Assembly: GCA_026417295.1 (NCBI GenBank)
Contig: JAOADN010000013.1
Span: 1-41,141, forward strand
Reading direction: 5' to 3'
DNA from: Paracoccaceae bacterium
GTDB taxonomy: Bacteria > Pseudomonadota > Alphaproteobacteria > Rhodobacterales > Rhodobacteraceae
Length of the DNA: 41,141 nucleotides
Shown piece after piece: positions 32,427-41,089 of the stretch; within the stretch, counting starts at the first letter, position 1, and every line of letters begins with the position of its first letter. The position numbers were made by a program, and so were the translations under genes. The notes below the pieces were generated by a model, which saw only the letters and a program-made list of their open reading frames with translations, was not told the origin of the DNA and made no database searches.

Positions 32427-33587
32427 ATGACCGACAGGAAGGACCACATCTCCCGCAGGGCGTTCATGGACGAACTGCAGCGCTACCGGAAGGGGTCGGT
32501 GACGCGCCGCCACTTCCTCGGCGTGACGGGCCTCGGGGCGGCGGCAGCGGCGCTGGGCGCGGCCATGCCGATCCTGCGCCCGCGGCCCGCCCTCGCCCAG
32601 TCGATCGGCGACCGCGTGGTGCTCGCGACCTGGCCCAACTACCACGATCCGGCGAATTTCGAGGCCTTCACCGCCGCCACCGGCGCGGCCGTCGACGTCA
32701 ACGTCTTCGGCTCGAACGAGGAGATGCTGGCCAAGCTTCAGGCCGGCGGCTCGGGCTGGGACGTGTTCGTGCCGACGAACTACACGATCACCACCTATGT
32801 CTCCGAGGACCTGATCGAACCGCTCGACCTTGCGCTGATCCCCAGCTACGACCCCGCCGCCTTCGACCCGCGCTTCGCCGGGCCGGGCACCGTTGACGGC
32901 AGGACCTATGCGGTGTCGAAGAACTGGGGCACCACCGGATTTGCGGTCAACACCAGCCAGCTCGGCGGGGCGCCCGTGCCCACGACCTGGAAGGAATTCT
33001 GGGACATGACGCGCGACAGCTTCTCGGGCCGCACGATGGTGCACGACTACCAGCTCACCACGATCGGCAATGCGCTCAAGTATTTCGGCTATTCCTTCAA
33101 CTCGGTCGATCCGAAGGAACTGGCCGATGCCGAGAAGCTGCTGATCGACGCAAAGCCCCATCTCTTCGCGATCTCGTCGGACTATCAGCCGGCGATGCGG
33201 TCCGGCGATGCCTGGATGACCATCTGCTGGACCGGCGACGGCAAGCAGATGAACCGCGACATGCCCGAGATCGCCTATGTGCTGGGCAAGGAAGGCGGCG
33301 AGCTCTGGTCGGACTTCTACGCCGTGCCGAAGGGCGCCCCCCACCGCGAGGCCGGCTATGCGCTGATCAACTTCCTGCTGACGCCCGAGGTCAACGCCAG
33401 GGAGGCCCTGTTCCACGGCTATCCGACGGCCGATTCGCGGGTGAACGCGCTCTTGCCGCCCGAGGTCCTGAACGACCCGATCCTCTATCCGGCGGCCGAG
33501 CTTCTCGATGCGCTGGAATTCGGCGCGGCGGTCACGCTGACCGACCCGAACCGGGCCGAGCTCATGGCGCGCTTCAAGGCGGCCTGA
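32427..33587 (+). CDS. PotD-type extracellular solute-binding protein (Tat)
   Basis: This 386-residue periplasmic binding protein of the PotD/SBP_bac family has a Tat signal with SVTRRHFLGVTG and a hydrophobic alanine-rich stretch, cleaved near residue 52 (ALAQS). A second twin-arginine-like segment, ISRRAFMDEL, precedes it by about 20 residues. The mature part has VVLATWPNYHDPANFEAF, a DVFVPTNYTITTYVSEDLIEPLD domain typical of PotD, and a C-terminal SDFYAVPKGAPHREAGYALINFLLTPEV. A GAGAAGGAAG ribosome-binding site precedes the ATG. It delivers the ligand to the two permeases encoded next. Confidence 0.9.
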   Translation: MTDRKDHISRRAFMDELQRYRKGSVTRRHFLGVTGLGAAAAALGAAMPILRPRPALAQSIGDRVVLATWPNYHDPANFEAFTAATGAAVDVNVFGSNEEMLAKLQAGGSGWDVFVPTNYTITTYVSEDLIEPLDLALIPSYDPAAFDPRFAGPGTVDGRTYAVSKNWGTTGFAVNTSQLGGAPVPTTWKEFWDMTRDSFSGRTMVHDYQLTTIGNALKYFGYSFNSVDPKELADAEKLLIDAKPHLFAISSDYQPAMRSGDAWMTICWTGDGKQMNRDMPEIAYVLGKEGGELWSDFYAVPKGAPHREAGYALINFLLTPEVNAREALFHGYPTADSRVNALLPPEVLNDPILYPAAELLDALEFGAAVTLTDPNRAELMARFKAA

Positions 33588-33590
33588 GCG

Positions 33591-34445
33591 GTGACACGGC
33601 GGGACATCAGGACCTGGCTCCTCGTCGCCCCGGCGGCGGCGTGGCTTCTGGTCATGCTTGTCCTGCCGCTCGTCGTCGTCGTCGTCTTCTCCTTCGGCGA
33701 AAGGGCCGAGGCGGGCGGTTACGCGCCCGCCTTCACCCTCGACAACTACCTCAACCTCGGCGCCCGGGCGACGGCCTTCGCCAACACGCTGACGCTGGCG
33801 CCGCTGGGCACGCTGGCCTGCCTCGTGCTGGCCTATCCGCTCGCCTATTTCCTGGCGATGCGCGCAAGTCCGCGCTGGCGGACGCTGCTCCTCATCCTCG
33901 TCATCGTGCCCTTCTGGACGTCGATCCTGATCCGGTCCTACGCCTGGATCTTCCTGCTCGGCGGCCAGGGGATCCCGTCGCTGCTGAACGCCCTCGGCCT
34001 TGGCAGCCCGCGGCTCATCAACACGCCCTTCGCCGTTCTCGTCGGCATCGTCTACGGCTACCTGCCGCTGATGGTCTTCCCCATCTATGTCAGCCTCGAC
34101 AGGCTGGACAAGCGCCTGCTCGAGGCCTCGGCCGATCTCGGTGCGCCGCCCTGGCGCAGCTTCCTCCAGGTCACGCTGCCCCTGTCGATGCCCGGCATGG
34201 CGACCGGCTCGATGCTGGTCTTCATCCTGCTCATGGGCGAATTCCTGATTCCGGCGATGCTGGGCGGCGGCAAGGTCTTCTTCGTCGGCAATGCGCTCGT
34301 CGACCTCTTCCTGCAATCGCGCAACTGGCCCTTCGGCTCTGCCGTCGCCGCCGCGCTCGTCCTGGTCATGCTGGTCGCGGTCACGCTCTACATGCGGTTC
34401 ACCCGGTCCTGGGCGGGAACCCGCGATGACGTCTCGCTGATGTGA
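33591..34445 (+). CDS. PotB-type ABC transporter permease
   Basis: This 284-residue membrane protein has about 6 transmembrane segments and the BPD_transp_1 EAA loop (LLEASADLGAPPWRSFLQVTLPLSMPG), which contacts the ATPase. The start is GTG 33591, 3 bases after the binding-protein stop, so translation is coupled. It pairs with the next permease to form a heterodimeric channel. Confidence 0.92.
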   Translation: MTRRDIRTWLLVAPAAAWLLVMLVLPLVVVVVFSFGERAEAGGYAPAFTLDNYLNLGARATAFANTLTLAPLGTLACLVLAYPLAYFLAMRASPRWRTLLLILVIVPFWTSILIRSYAWIFLLGGQGIPSLLNALGLGSPRLINTPFAVLVGIVYGYLPLMVFPIYVSLDRLDKRLLEASADLGAPPWRSFLQVTLPLSMPGMATGSMLVFILLMGEFLIPAMLGGGKVFFVGNALVDLFLQSRNWPFGSAVAAALVLVMLVAVTLYMRFTRSWAGTRDDVSLM

Positions 34446-34451
34446 GGCGCC

Positions 34452-35276
34452 ATGCGGCTCTACGCGCTTGCGATCTACCTCTTCCTCTATGTCCCGATCG
34501 GGATCATCGCGCTGTTCAGCTTCAATGCCGGGCGCCATGCCAGCCAGTTCACCGGCTTCTCGGTCCAGTGGTATGGCAAGGCCCTGTCCAATCCCTTCGT
34601 GATGGACGCCCTGCGCACCAGCCTGACCGTCGCCCTCGCCTCGGCGACGCTGGCAACGGCGGCGGGCACGGCGGCCGCGCTGGGCCTGCAATCGGTGCGC
34701 GGGCGCGTGCGCGCGGTCTTCGACGCGCTCGTCTACGTTGCCGTCATGGTGCCGGGCATCGTCATCGGCATCGCCACGCTGATCGCCCTCGTCACCCTCT
34801 TCGGCTGGATCAATCCCGTCCTCGCCGCGCTCTGGCCCGAGGGCGGCCCCGTGCCGCAGCTGTCGCTCGGCATCGGATCCCTGATCCTGGCGCACGGCCT
34901 GTTCTCGATGGCGCTGGCGATCATCATCCTGCGCGCCCGCATGGCCGGCATGGACCGCAGCCTCGTCGAGGCCTCGGCCGACCTCGGGGCGACGCCCTGG
35001 GGCACCTTCCGCCAGGTGACGCTGCCGCAGATCCTGCCCGCGATCCTTGCGGCCTTCCTTCTGTCGTTCACCTTCAGCTTCGACGACTTCATCGTCGCCT
35101 TCTTCGTCGCGGGGTCGAACACGACGCTGCCCATCTACGTCTTCTCCTCGATCCGCCGCGGCGTGACGCCCGAGATCAACGCGATCGGCACCATGGTCCT
35201 TGCCGTCTCGCTCGTCATACTCGTCCTCGCCCAGGCCATCCTGCAGCGCGGGCGCAGGCCGGCGCGCGCCGCCTGA
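34452..35276 (+). CDS. PotC-type ABC transporter permease
   Basis: This 274-residue permease has about 6 transmembrane segments and an EAA loop (LVEASADLGATPWGTFRQVTLPQILP). The segment SFTFSFDDFIVAFFVAG is typical of PotC. It begins 6 bases after the PotB-type gene and ends the operon. Downstream is the 70-base control region of the second arsenic module. Confidence 0.92.
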   Translation: MRLYALAIYLFLYVPIGIIALFSFNAGRHASQFTGFSVQWYGKALSNPFVMDALRTSLTVALASATLATAAGTAAALGLQSVRGRVRAVFDALVYVAVMVPGIVIGIATLIALVTLFGWINPVLAALWPEGGPVPQLSLGIGSLILAHGLFSMALAIIILRARMAGMDRSLVEASADLGATPWGTFRQVTLPQILPAILAAFLLSFTFSFDDFIVAFFVAGSNTTLPIYVFSSIRRGVTPEINAIGTMVLAVSLVILVLAQAILQRGRRPARAA

Positions 35277-35300
35277 AGGGGAGGGCCGCAGCCGCGTCAT

Positions 35301-35315
35301 CAAAGCTTCACTTTG
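35301..35315. promoter_or_regulatory. Inverted repeat upstream of arsR-arsC fusion
   Basis: CAAAG-CTTCA-CTTTG is a perfect 5-base inverted repeat 31 bases before the start codon. It may be a second operator half or part of the promoter of the arsenic module; nothing distinguishes these. Confidence 0.35.
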
Positions 35316-35330
35316 CCGCGGCACGCGATT

Positions 35331-35350
35331 CCATTATTCATGAATCATGG
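35331..35350. promoter_or_regulatory. Palindrome over the arsR-arsC start codon
   Basis: CCATTATTCATGAATCATGG is a 20-base palindrome with a single mismatched pair and a perfect core ATTCATGAAT. It includes the ATG at 35347-35349. ArsR-family operators are AT-rich inverted repeats of this form, so this is the probable autoregulatory site, and binding would block both transcription and the start region. Confidence 0.6.
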
Positions 35351-36204
35351 AATCGACAGAAGCCGCACGCGCCTTCGCCGCCCTCGGGCATCCCGGACGC
35401 CTTGCCGTGTTCCGGCTGCTCATGCGCTTCGTGCCCGCCGGCGCGCAGCCCTCGGCAATCGCCGGGCATCTCGGGCTGAAGCCCAACACCCTGTCGCACT
35501 ATCTCGGCGATCTCGTCGCCGCCGGCCTCGTCCGGGCGGTGCGGCAGGGGCGGTCGCTGACCTACAGGGTCGAGCTCGATGCGACCGAGGGCCTGATCGA
35601 CTATCTCGCGCTGGATGTCGGGCGCGGGCGGGCGGACCTGCTGCACGGACTCATCGGGAAAGGGCCGACAATGACTGCCGACAGGGATGCCGCCTTCGAC
35701 GTCCTCTTCATCTGCTCGGGCAACTCCGCCCGCTCGATCTTCGCCGAGGCGCTGCTCAGGGACCTCGGCCGGGGCAGGTTCCGCGCCCATTCGGCCGGGA
35801 CACGCCCCAATACCGCGCTCAACCCCTTCGCGATCGAGGTCCTCGCGCGGAACGGCCACGATGTCGCGGGACTGCGCGCCAAGCACGTCTCGGAATTCCA
35901 GGGGCCCGATGCCCCCGTCATGGATTTCGTCTTCACCGTCTGCGACCGCGCCGCGGCCGAGGAATGCCCGCCCTGGCCGGGCCAGCCGATCAACGGGCAC
36001 TGGGGCATGAAGGATCCCGTCAAGGTCGAGGGGACGGATGCCGAGAAGGCGCTGGCCTTCGCCCAGACCTATGGCGAGCTGCGCCGCAGGATCAGCGCCT
36101 TCGTCGCGCTGCCCTTCGACACGCTCGACCGGCTGTCGCTGCAGTCGCGGGTGGACGAGATCGGCCGGCCCCGGGCCGGTGCCGGGGTCGGGGCAGAAGG
36201 CTAG
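35347..36204 (+). CDS. ArsR-ArsC fusion: HTH regulator with arsenate reductase domain
   Basis: This 285-residue protein joins an ArsR-type winged helix (about 1-95: AFAALGHPGRLAVFRLLM, LKPNTLSHYLGDLVAAGLV, the DNA-recognition helix, then RQGRSLTYRVE wing) to a low-molecular-weight phosphatase-like arsenate reductase (about 115-255). The phosphate loop is C123-S-G-N-S-A-R129. Two further cysteines in VCDRAAAEECPPWPG could be the redox pair, and HWGMKDPVKVEGT is typical of this ArsC type. The ArsR half has no cysteine at all, so canonical arsenite-binding cysteines are missing and sensing must work in another way. It is followed after 3 bases by the GAPDH gene and then arsJ. Such fusions are known in ars operons. 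Confidence 0.87.
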   Translation: MESTEAARAFAALGHPGRLAVFRLLMRFVPAGAQPSAIAGHLGLKPNTLSHYLGDLVAAGLVRAVRQGRSLTYRVELDATEGLIDYLALDVGRGRADLLHGLIGKGPTMTADRDAAFDVLFICSGNSARSIFAEALLRDLGRGRFRAHSAGTRPNTALNPFAIEVLARNGHDVAGLRAKHVSEFQGPDAPVMDFVFTVCDRAAAEECPPWPGQPINGHWGMKDPVKVEGTDAEKALAFAQTYGELRRRISAFVALPFDTLDRLSLQSRVDEIGRPRAGAGVGAEG

Positions 36205-36207
36205 GGC

Positions 36208-37218
36208 ATGGCGCGCATCGCGCTGAACGGACTGGGCCGGATCGGCAAGCTCGTGCTCCGCGATCTGGTGGACCGCGGCGCGGGCGGCGAGATCGTGCTG
36301 CTCAACGACCCCGCGGGCGACGCCGCGCAGCACGCCCTGCTGATGGAGTTCGACAGCCTTCACGGCCGCTGGGACGGGGTGACGGGGCACGCGCCGGGCC
36401 TGCTTTCCCTGCGCGGGCGCGACATTGCCCTGACCTGCGAAAGGACGGTCCCGGCCCTGCCGCTCGCCGCGCTCGGCGTCGATCTCGTGATCGACTGCAC
36501 CGGCGCCTTCAGGACGGCCGCTTCCCTCGCGCCCTACTTCGCCGCCGGCGTGCGCAAGCTGGCCGTCAGCGCCCCGGTCAGGGACGATGCGGCGCTGAAC
36601 CTCGTCTACGGGGTCAACCACCACCTCTACGACGCCGCGCGCCACCACATCGTCACGGCGGCAAGCTGCACGACGAACTGCCTCGCCCCCGTGGTCAAGG
36701 TCATCCACGAGGGGCTCGGCATCCGTCACGGATCGATCACCACGATCCACGACGTGACCAATACCCAGACCATCGCGGACCGCCCGGCAAAGGATGTCCG
36801 CCGCGCCCGTTCGGCCCTTCTCAACCTGATCCCGACGACGACGGGCAGCGCCACCGCCATCGCCCTCATCTATCCCGAACTCGCGGGCCGCCTGAACGGC
36901 CATGCCGTCAGGGTGCCGCTGCTCAACGCCTCGCTCACCGACTGCGTGTTCGAGGTGGAACGCCCGACCACGGCCGAGGAGGTGAATGCGCTCCTGCGGG
37001 CGGCGGCCGCGGGGCCGCTCGCCGGCATCCTCGGGGTCGAGGATCGCGCCCTCGTCTCGTCGGATTTCGTCAACGATCCGCGCTCGGCGATCGTCGATGC
37101 GCAAAGCACCATGGTCGTGAACGGCACGCAGGTGAAGATCTACGCCTGGTACGACAACGAATGGGCCTATGCCTGCCGGCTTGCCGACATCGTGCGCATG
37201 ATCGCGGGCGCCGCGTGA
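36208..37218 (+). CDS. ArsJ-associated glyceraldehyde-3-phosphate dehydrogenase
   Basis: This 336-residue GAPDH can use arsenate in place of phosphate to form 1-arseno-3-phosphoglycerate for export by ArsJ. The N-terminal NAD motif is [14 protein letters not shown], and the catalytic cysteine is C154 in ASCTTNC158. The segment [17 protein letters not shown] has the HDxTNTQ form that I associate with ars-operon GAPDHs rather than glycolytic ones. The C-terminus has [14 protein letters not shown] as usual. Its stop overlaps the arsJ GTG start (GTGA at 37215-37218). Symbols in use for it vary, so none is given. Confidence 0.92.
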   Translation: MARIALNGLGRIGKLVLRDLVDRGAGGEIVLLNDPAGDAAQHALLMEFDSLHGRWDGVTGHAPGLLSLRGRDIALTCERTVPALPLAALGVDLVIDCTGAFRTAASLAPYFAAGVRKLAVSAPVRDDAALNLVYGVNHHLYDAARHHIVTAASCTTNCLAPVVKVIHEGLGIRHGSITTIHDVTNTQTIADRPAKDVRRARSALLNLIPTTTGSATAIALIYPELAGRLNGHAVRVPLLNASLTDCVFEVERPTTAEEVNALLRAAAAGPLAGILGVEDRALVSSDFVNDPRSAIVDAQSTMVVNGTQVKIYAWYDNEWAYACRLADIVRMIAGAA

Positions 37219-38492
37219 CGGGCGCGCGGCCCGCCGCACCGGGGCTGCGCGCCTATGCCGCGGTCACGGCGGCCTACTGGGCCTTCATGCTGTCGGACGG
37301 CGCGCTGCGCATGCTTGTCCTGCTGCATTTCAACGCGCTCGGCTTCACGCCCGTGCAGCTTGCCTGGCTGTTCCTGCTCTACGAGGTGGCGGGAATCGCG
37401 ACCAACCTCTATGCGGGCTGGCTCGCCGCCCGCTTCGGCCTTGCGGCCACGCTCCATGCCGGGCTCGCGCTGCAGATCGGTGCCCTCCTGGCGCTTGCCG
37501 GCCTGCGCCCGGACTGGTCGGTGGCCGCCTCCGTCGCCTTCGTCATGGCGGTCCAGGGGGCCTCCGGCGTGGCCAAGGATCTGGCGAAGATGTCCTCGAA
37601 GTCGGCGGTCAGGCTGCTTGCGCCCGACAGCGAGGGCACGCTCTTCCGCTGGGTGGCGGCGCTCACGGGATCGAAGAACGCGGTCAAGGGTCTCGGCTTC
37701 TTCGCCGGCGCGGCGCTCCTGGCGCTGGCGGGGTTCCAGGCGGCGGTCCTCCTCATGGCGGCGGTGCTGGCGGCCATCCTTCTCGCGGTGGTCCTCTTCC
37801 TGCCGGCCGGACTGCCTGCCGGGGACAGCAAGGCGCGCCTCGCGGGCTGGCGGTCCCGGGATCCGCGCGTCAACCGCCTGTCGCTGGCCCGCCTCTTCCT
37901 CTTCGCCGCCCGCGACGTCTGGTTCGTGGTCGGCGTGCCCGTCTACTTCCAGACGGTGCTTTCGGACGGCACGCCCGAGGGGCGGCGCTGGGCCTTCTTC
38001 GCCATCGGCGGCTTCCTCGCGCTCTGGATCATCCTCTACGGCGCCGTGCAGGCGGCCGCGCCGCGCCTCCTGCGGGCGCAGGGTCTCGGCCCCGCGGCGC
38101 TGACGGGGCGGGCGGTGACCTGGGCCGGGCGGCTCGTGCCCATCCTCTTCGCCCTCGCCCTTGCGGCGCTCGTGGCGGGGGCGCCCTCCGCCTGGCTGAC
38201 GGCGGCGCTGATCGCCGGCCTTTTCGGCTTCGGCTACGTCTTCGCCATCAACTCGGCGCTGCATTCCTACCTCATCCTCGCCTTCGCCGGGGCGGGCCGG
38301 GTGACGCGCGACGTCGGCTTCTACTACATGTCGAACGCCGCCGGGCGCCTTCTCGGCACGCTCCTGTCCGGCCTCAGCTACCAGGCGGGCGGCCTGCCGC
38401 TCTGCCTGGCCACGGCGGGGGTGATGGCGCTGCTCTCCCGGATCGCGATCGCCGGGGTCGGACGGGCCGGGCCGGCGCCCGACCCGGCCTGA
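37215..38492 (+). CDS. arsJ: ArsJ, organoarsenical efflux permease
   Basis: This 425-residue MFS transporter has about 12 hydrophobic segments. It matches ArsJ, which exports 1-arseno-3-phosphoglycerate that then breaks down to arsenate outside. Conserved parts are [42 protein letters not shown] in the first cytoplasmic loop region, and [13 protein letters not shown]. The GTG start is chosen because it overlaps the GAPDH stop and gives a short hydrophilic N-terminus. It ends the ars module, followed by a long hairpin. Confidence 0.92.
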   Translation: MTGARPAAPGLRAYAAVTAAYWAFMLSDGALRMLVLLHFNALGFTPVQLAWLFLLYEVAGIATNLYAGWLAARFGLAATLHAGLALQIGALLALAGLRPDWSVAASVAFVMAVQGASGVAKDLAKMSSKSAVRLLAPDSEGTLFRWVAALTGSKNAVKGLGFFAGAALLALAGFQAAVLLMAAVLAAILLAVVLFLPAGLPAGDSKARLAGWRSRDPRVNRLSLARLFLFAARDVWFVVGVPVYFQTVLSDGTPEGRRWAFFAIGGFLALWIILYGAVQAAAPRLLRAQGLGPAALTGRAVTWAGRLVPILFALALAALVAGAPSAWLTAALIAGLFGFGYVFAINSALHSYLILAFAGAGRVTRDVGFYYMSNAAGRLLGTLLSGLSYQAGGLPLCLATAGVMALLSRIAIAGVGRAGPAPDPA

Positions 38493-38494
38493 AC

Positions 38495-38519
38495 GCCGCC
38501 CGCGGCCGGGCCGGGCGGC
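38495..38519. terminator. Bidirectional hairpin after arsJ
   Basis: GCCGCCCG and CGGGCGGC form a perfect 8-base stem around a 9-base loop. It occupies most of the 36-base gap between the arsJ stop and the stop of the convergent SDR gene, so it probably serves both. There is no T-run. Confidence 0.6.
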
Positions 38520-38528
38520 ACTGCGGCG

Positions 38529-39281
38529 TCAGGCGACGGCCTGCGCCCCGGTGATCTCGACCAGCGAGCCGCACATGAACTCGGCCTCGTCCGAGGCCAG
38601 GAAGGCCACAAGCGCCGCCACCTCCTCGGGCCGGCCGACGCGCCCCAGGGGCACCAGCCGGTCGAGATCGGCCATCGTGCGGCCGGAACTGCGCACGCCC
38701 GATTCCAGCATCGGCGTGTGGATCTCGCCGGGGCAGACCGCGTTCACGCGGATGCGCTGCGGGGCATAGTCGCGGGCAAGGTTCTGGGTAAAGCTCGCCA
38801 CCGCCGCCTTGGTGACGTTGTAGGCGATGTGGTTCGGGGCCGGGTGCAGGCCCCATTGCGAGGCGGTGTTGACGATGGCCCCGCCGCCTTGTGCGATCAT
38901 CCCCGGCAGCGCCGCCTGGCAGAGGTGGAACATCGCGTCGATGTTCACCGCGAAGGACAGCCGCCAGTCCTCGGGCGTGATCGACAGCAGCGGCCCGCGC
39001 CGGATGATCCCTGCGTTGTTGCACAGGACGTCGATGCGCCCCTCCTGCGCCAGCACGTCGTCGATCAGGGCAAGGCAGCCCTCGCGCGTCGCGATGTCGG
39101 CGGCAAGCGCGCGGGCGCGCTGGCCCGCCGCGGTCAGGCGTGCCGCCACCGCCTCCGCACCGGCGGCGTTGACATCCGTCACCACGACGCGCGCCCCCTC
39201 GCCGGCCAGGCGCGTCGCGATCGCCGCGCCGATTCCGCCCGCCCCGCCGGTGACGACGGCAACCCTGTCCCTGAAACGCAT
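38529..39281 (-). CDS. SDR-family oxidoreductase, distal
   Basis: This 250-residue classical SDR has T11-G-G-A-G-G-I-G18 for NAD(P) binding, NNAG near residue 88-91, and catalytic S141, Y154 and K158 (YNVTK). A C-terminal EFMCGSLVEITGAQ closes the domain. An acidic D36 after the second strand (VVVTDVN) suggests NAD preference. It lies 12 bases after a second SDR in the same operon with a proline-racemase-superfamily enzyme. The substrate is unknown. Confidence 0.9.
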   Translation of the reverse strand: MRFRDRVAVVTGGAGGIGAAIATRLAGEGARVVVTDVNAAGAEAVAARLTAAGQRARALAADIATREGCLALIDDVLAQEGRIDVLCNNAGIIRRGPLLSITPEDWRLSFAVNIDAMFHLCQAALPGMIAQGGGAIVNTASQWGLHPAPNHIAYNVTKAAVASFTQNLARDYAPQRIRVNAVCPGEIHTPMLESGVRSSGRTMADLDRLVPLGRVGRPEEVAALVAFLASDEAEFMCGSLVEITGAQAVA

Positions 39282-39293
39282 GTCCTTCCTCCG

Positions 39294-40046
39294 CTAGCGC
39301 AAGTAACTTCCGCCGTTCACGTCCAGCACGGCCCCGTTGAGCGACAGCTGCGAGGGCCGCAGGCAGAAGGCGACGATCTCGCCGATCTCGGCGGGGCTCG
39401 CCATCCGCCCCACCGGGGTGTCGGCCACCGCCGCCGCCTCGCCATGTTCCGCGACGAAGGCCTCGGCCATGGCGGTGCGGACCCAGCCGGGCGCGATGGC
39501 AACTGCCGTGATGCCTTCGCGGCCATGCTCCCGCGCGATCGACTTCGTGATGTTGATGAGCCCCGCCTTGGACGCCCCGTAGGCCATCGCAGCGCTCGTG
39601 TAGCCCCGTTGCCCCGCCCGGCTGGCCATGTTGACGATCCGCCCGCCGCCATGGCCGCGGAAATGCAGGATCGCCGCGCGGCACAGCTCGGCCGCCGCGA
39701 AGAGGTTGACGCGGAACTCCCGCTCCCAGACCGCCCGCCATTCCTCCGGCGTGGCCGTCAGCGGCAGGTCCGAGCGGATGCCCGCGTTGTTGACCAGCGC
39801 CGTGATGCGCCCGGCCAGCGCCTCGGCGGCCGACCACAGCGCCGTTGCGCCGCCCGGCGCGGCAAGGTCGGCCTGAAGGCACCAGCCGCGCCCGTCCACC
39901 GCGCCGAGCAGCGCCTCCGCCGCGGCGCGGCCCGTCCCGTAATGGATCGCCAGGCGCGCGCCCTCTGCCGCCAGCGCCCGGCAGATCGCCTGCCCGATTG
40001 CGCCCGTCGCTCCGGTCACAAGGACCGTCTGCCCGTCAAGCGTCAT
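39294..40046 (-). CDS. SDR-family oxidoreductase, proximal
   Basis: This 250-residue classical SDR has T11-G-A-T-G-A-I-G18, NNAG at 86-89, and the catalytic set S142, Y156 and K160 (YGASK). Instead of an acidic residue after the second strand it has HYGTGR, which suggests NADP(H) preference. It ends LSLNGAVLDVNGGSYLR, typical for the FabG-like group. Its start overlaps the stop of the upstream proline-racemase-superfamily gene (ATGA). With the other SDR it gives an NADP/NAD pair that could epimerise or interconvert a hydroxy group; that is inference. Confidence 0.9.
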   Translation of the reverse strand: MTLDGQTVLVTGATGAIGQAICRALAAEGARLAIHYGTGRAAAEALLGAVDGRGWCLQADLAAPGGATALWSAAEALAGRITALVNNAGIRSDLPLTATPEEWRAVWEREFRVNLFAAAELCRAAILHFRGHGGGRIVNMASRAGQRGYTSAAMAYGASKAGLINITKSIAREHGREGITAVAIAPGWVRTAMAEAFVAEHGEAAAVADTPVGRMASPAEIGEIVAFCLRPSQLSLNGAVLDVNGGSYLR

Positions 40047-41071
40047 GACCCGCCCGCCTCCGGTCCCCAGGTGTCAGACAGGGTGAAGCCCGACGGAAAG
40101 GGATCCTCGTCGCTGATCCGCAGTTCCTCGCGGCCGTAGATCCAGCCCTGCCCGGTGATCCGCGGCAGGATCGCCGCGCGCCCGCCCACGGTCGTCTCGC
40201 CGATCGCCTCGGCCAGGAAGGTCCCGCCGATGATCGAGCGCGACAGGCGTGCCTCGCCCACCCGGATCTCGCCCTTCGCGTGCATGACGGCCAGGTTGGC
40301 CGAGGATCCCGTGCCGCAGGGCGACCGGTCCACCCGGCCGGGCCTCAGCGTCGTGCAGGTGCGCACCGCCCCGTCGGGGTCGCGGCCGCGGAACATGACG
40401 TAGGCGATCCCGGTCAGGCCGGGGATCTCGGGATGGGCGACGGGCACCCTGTCCTCGAGGGCGGCCTTCATCGCCAGGCCCGCCTCGGCCAGCGCCCGCG
40501 CATTCCCGGGGGCTATGGCAAGCCCGATCTGGTCGGCATCGACCAGCGCATAGAAGACGCCGCCGAAGGCGATGTCGGCGACGATCGGGCCCATGCCCGG
40601 CACGTCGATCCGCCGGCCGATCTCCACCGCGAAGGCGGGCACGTTGTCCAGGCTGACCGACAGGCAGCGCCCGCCCGCGCAGCGCGCGCGCGCCACGACC
40701 AGCCCCGCCGCGGTGTCCAGCCGCACCACCGTCTCGCCCTCCGCGGCGGGCACGCGGCCGGTCTCGACCAGCGCGGTGACGACGCAGATCGCGTTGGAAC
40801 CCGACATCGGGTGCGCACGGTCGGGCTGAAGGACGATGAAGCCCGCATCGGCGTCCGGGCGGCAGGGCGGCAGCAGCAGGTTCGTCGACATGGCGACGCC
40901 GGCGCGCGGCTCGGCCGTCACGAAGCGCCGGAGCCGGTCATCCACCCCGTTGATGTGATTCATCTTCTCCAGCACCGTCGCGCCCGGGATCTCCGGCGCG
41001 CCACCGGTGATGACCCTTCCGATCTCGCCCTGGCAATGGACAAGCAGCAGTTCCAGCATGGAGTCAGGCAT
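40043..41071 (-). CDS. Proline racemase superfamily enzyme (Ser-Cys type)
   Basis: This 342-residue protein is of the proline racemase/hydroxyproline epimerase superfamily. The second active-site motif is intact (DRSPCGTGSSANLAV, C252). At the first, the usual MCGH reads M89-S90-G-S92-N, so Ser replaces the catalytic Cys. Ser-Cys members of this superfamily include hydroxyproline 2-epimerases and 3-hydroxyproline dehydratases; the exact reaction is not decided by sequence. It starts the operon seen here on the minus strand or follows the FAD oxidoreductase whose end lies 19 bases upstream. Its stop overlaps the next SDR start. Confidence 0.88.
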   Translation of the reverse strand: MPDSMLELLLVHCQGEIGRVITGGAPEIPGATVLEKMNHINGVDDRLRRFVTAEPRAGVAMSTNLLLPPCRPDADAGFIVLQPDRAHPMSGSNAICVVTALVETGRVPAAEGETVVRLDTAAGLVVARARCAGGRCLSVSLDNVPAFAVEIGRRIDVPGMGPIVADIAFGGVFYALVDADQIGLAIAPGNARALAEAGLAMKAALEDRVPVAHPEIPGLTGIAYVMFRGRDPDGAVRTCTTLRPGRVDRSPCGTGSSANLAVMHAKGEIRVGEARLSRSIIGGTFLAEAIGETTVGGRAAILPRITGQGWIYGREELRISDEDPFPSGFTLSDTWGPEAGGS

Positions 41072-41089
41072 GGTCGCGCCTCGGAAGCC

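Noticed and set aside
31188-35324. 1378-codon minus-strand open frame across the Pot-type operon
   Set aside because: It covers four well-supported genes on the other strand, and its product is rich in Arg, Asp, Glu and His without domain features, typical of a GC-rich shadow frame.
35338-37239. 633-codon minus-strand open frame across the arsR-arsC fusion and GAPDH genes
   Set aside because: Both plus-strand genes have intact catalytic motifs; the antisense product shows none.
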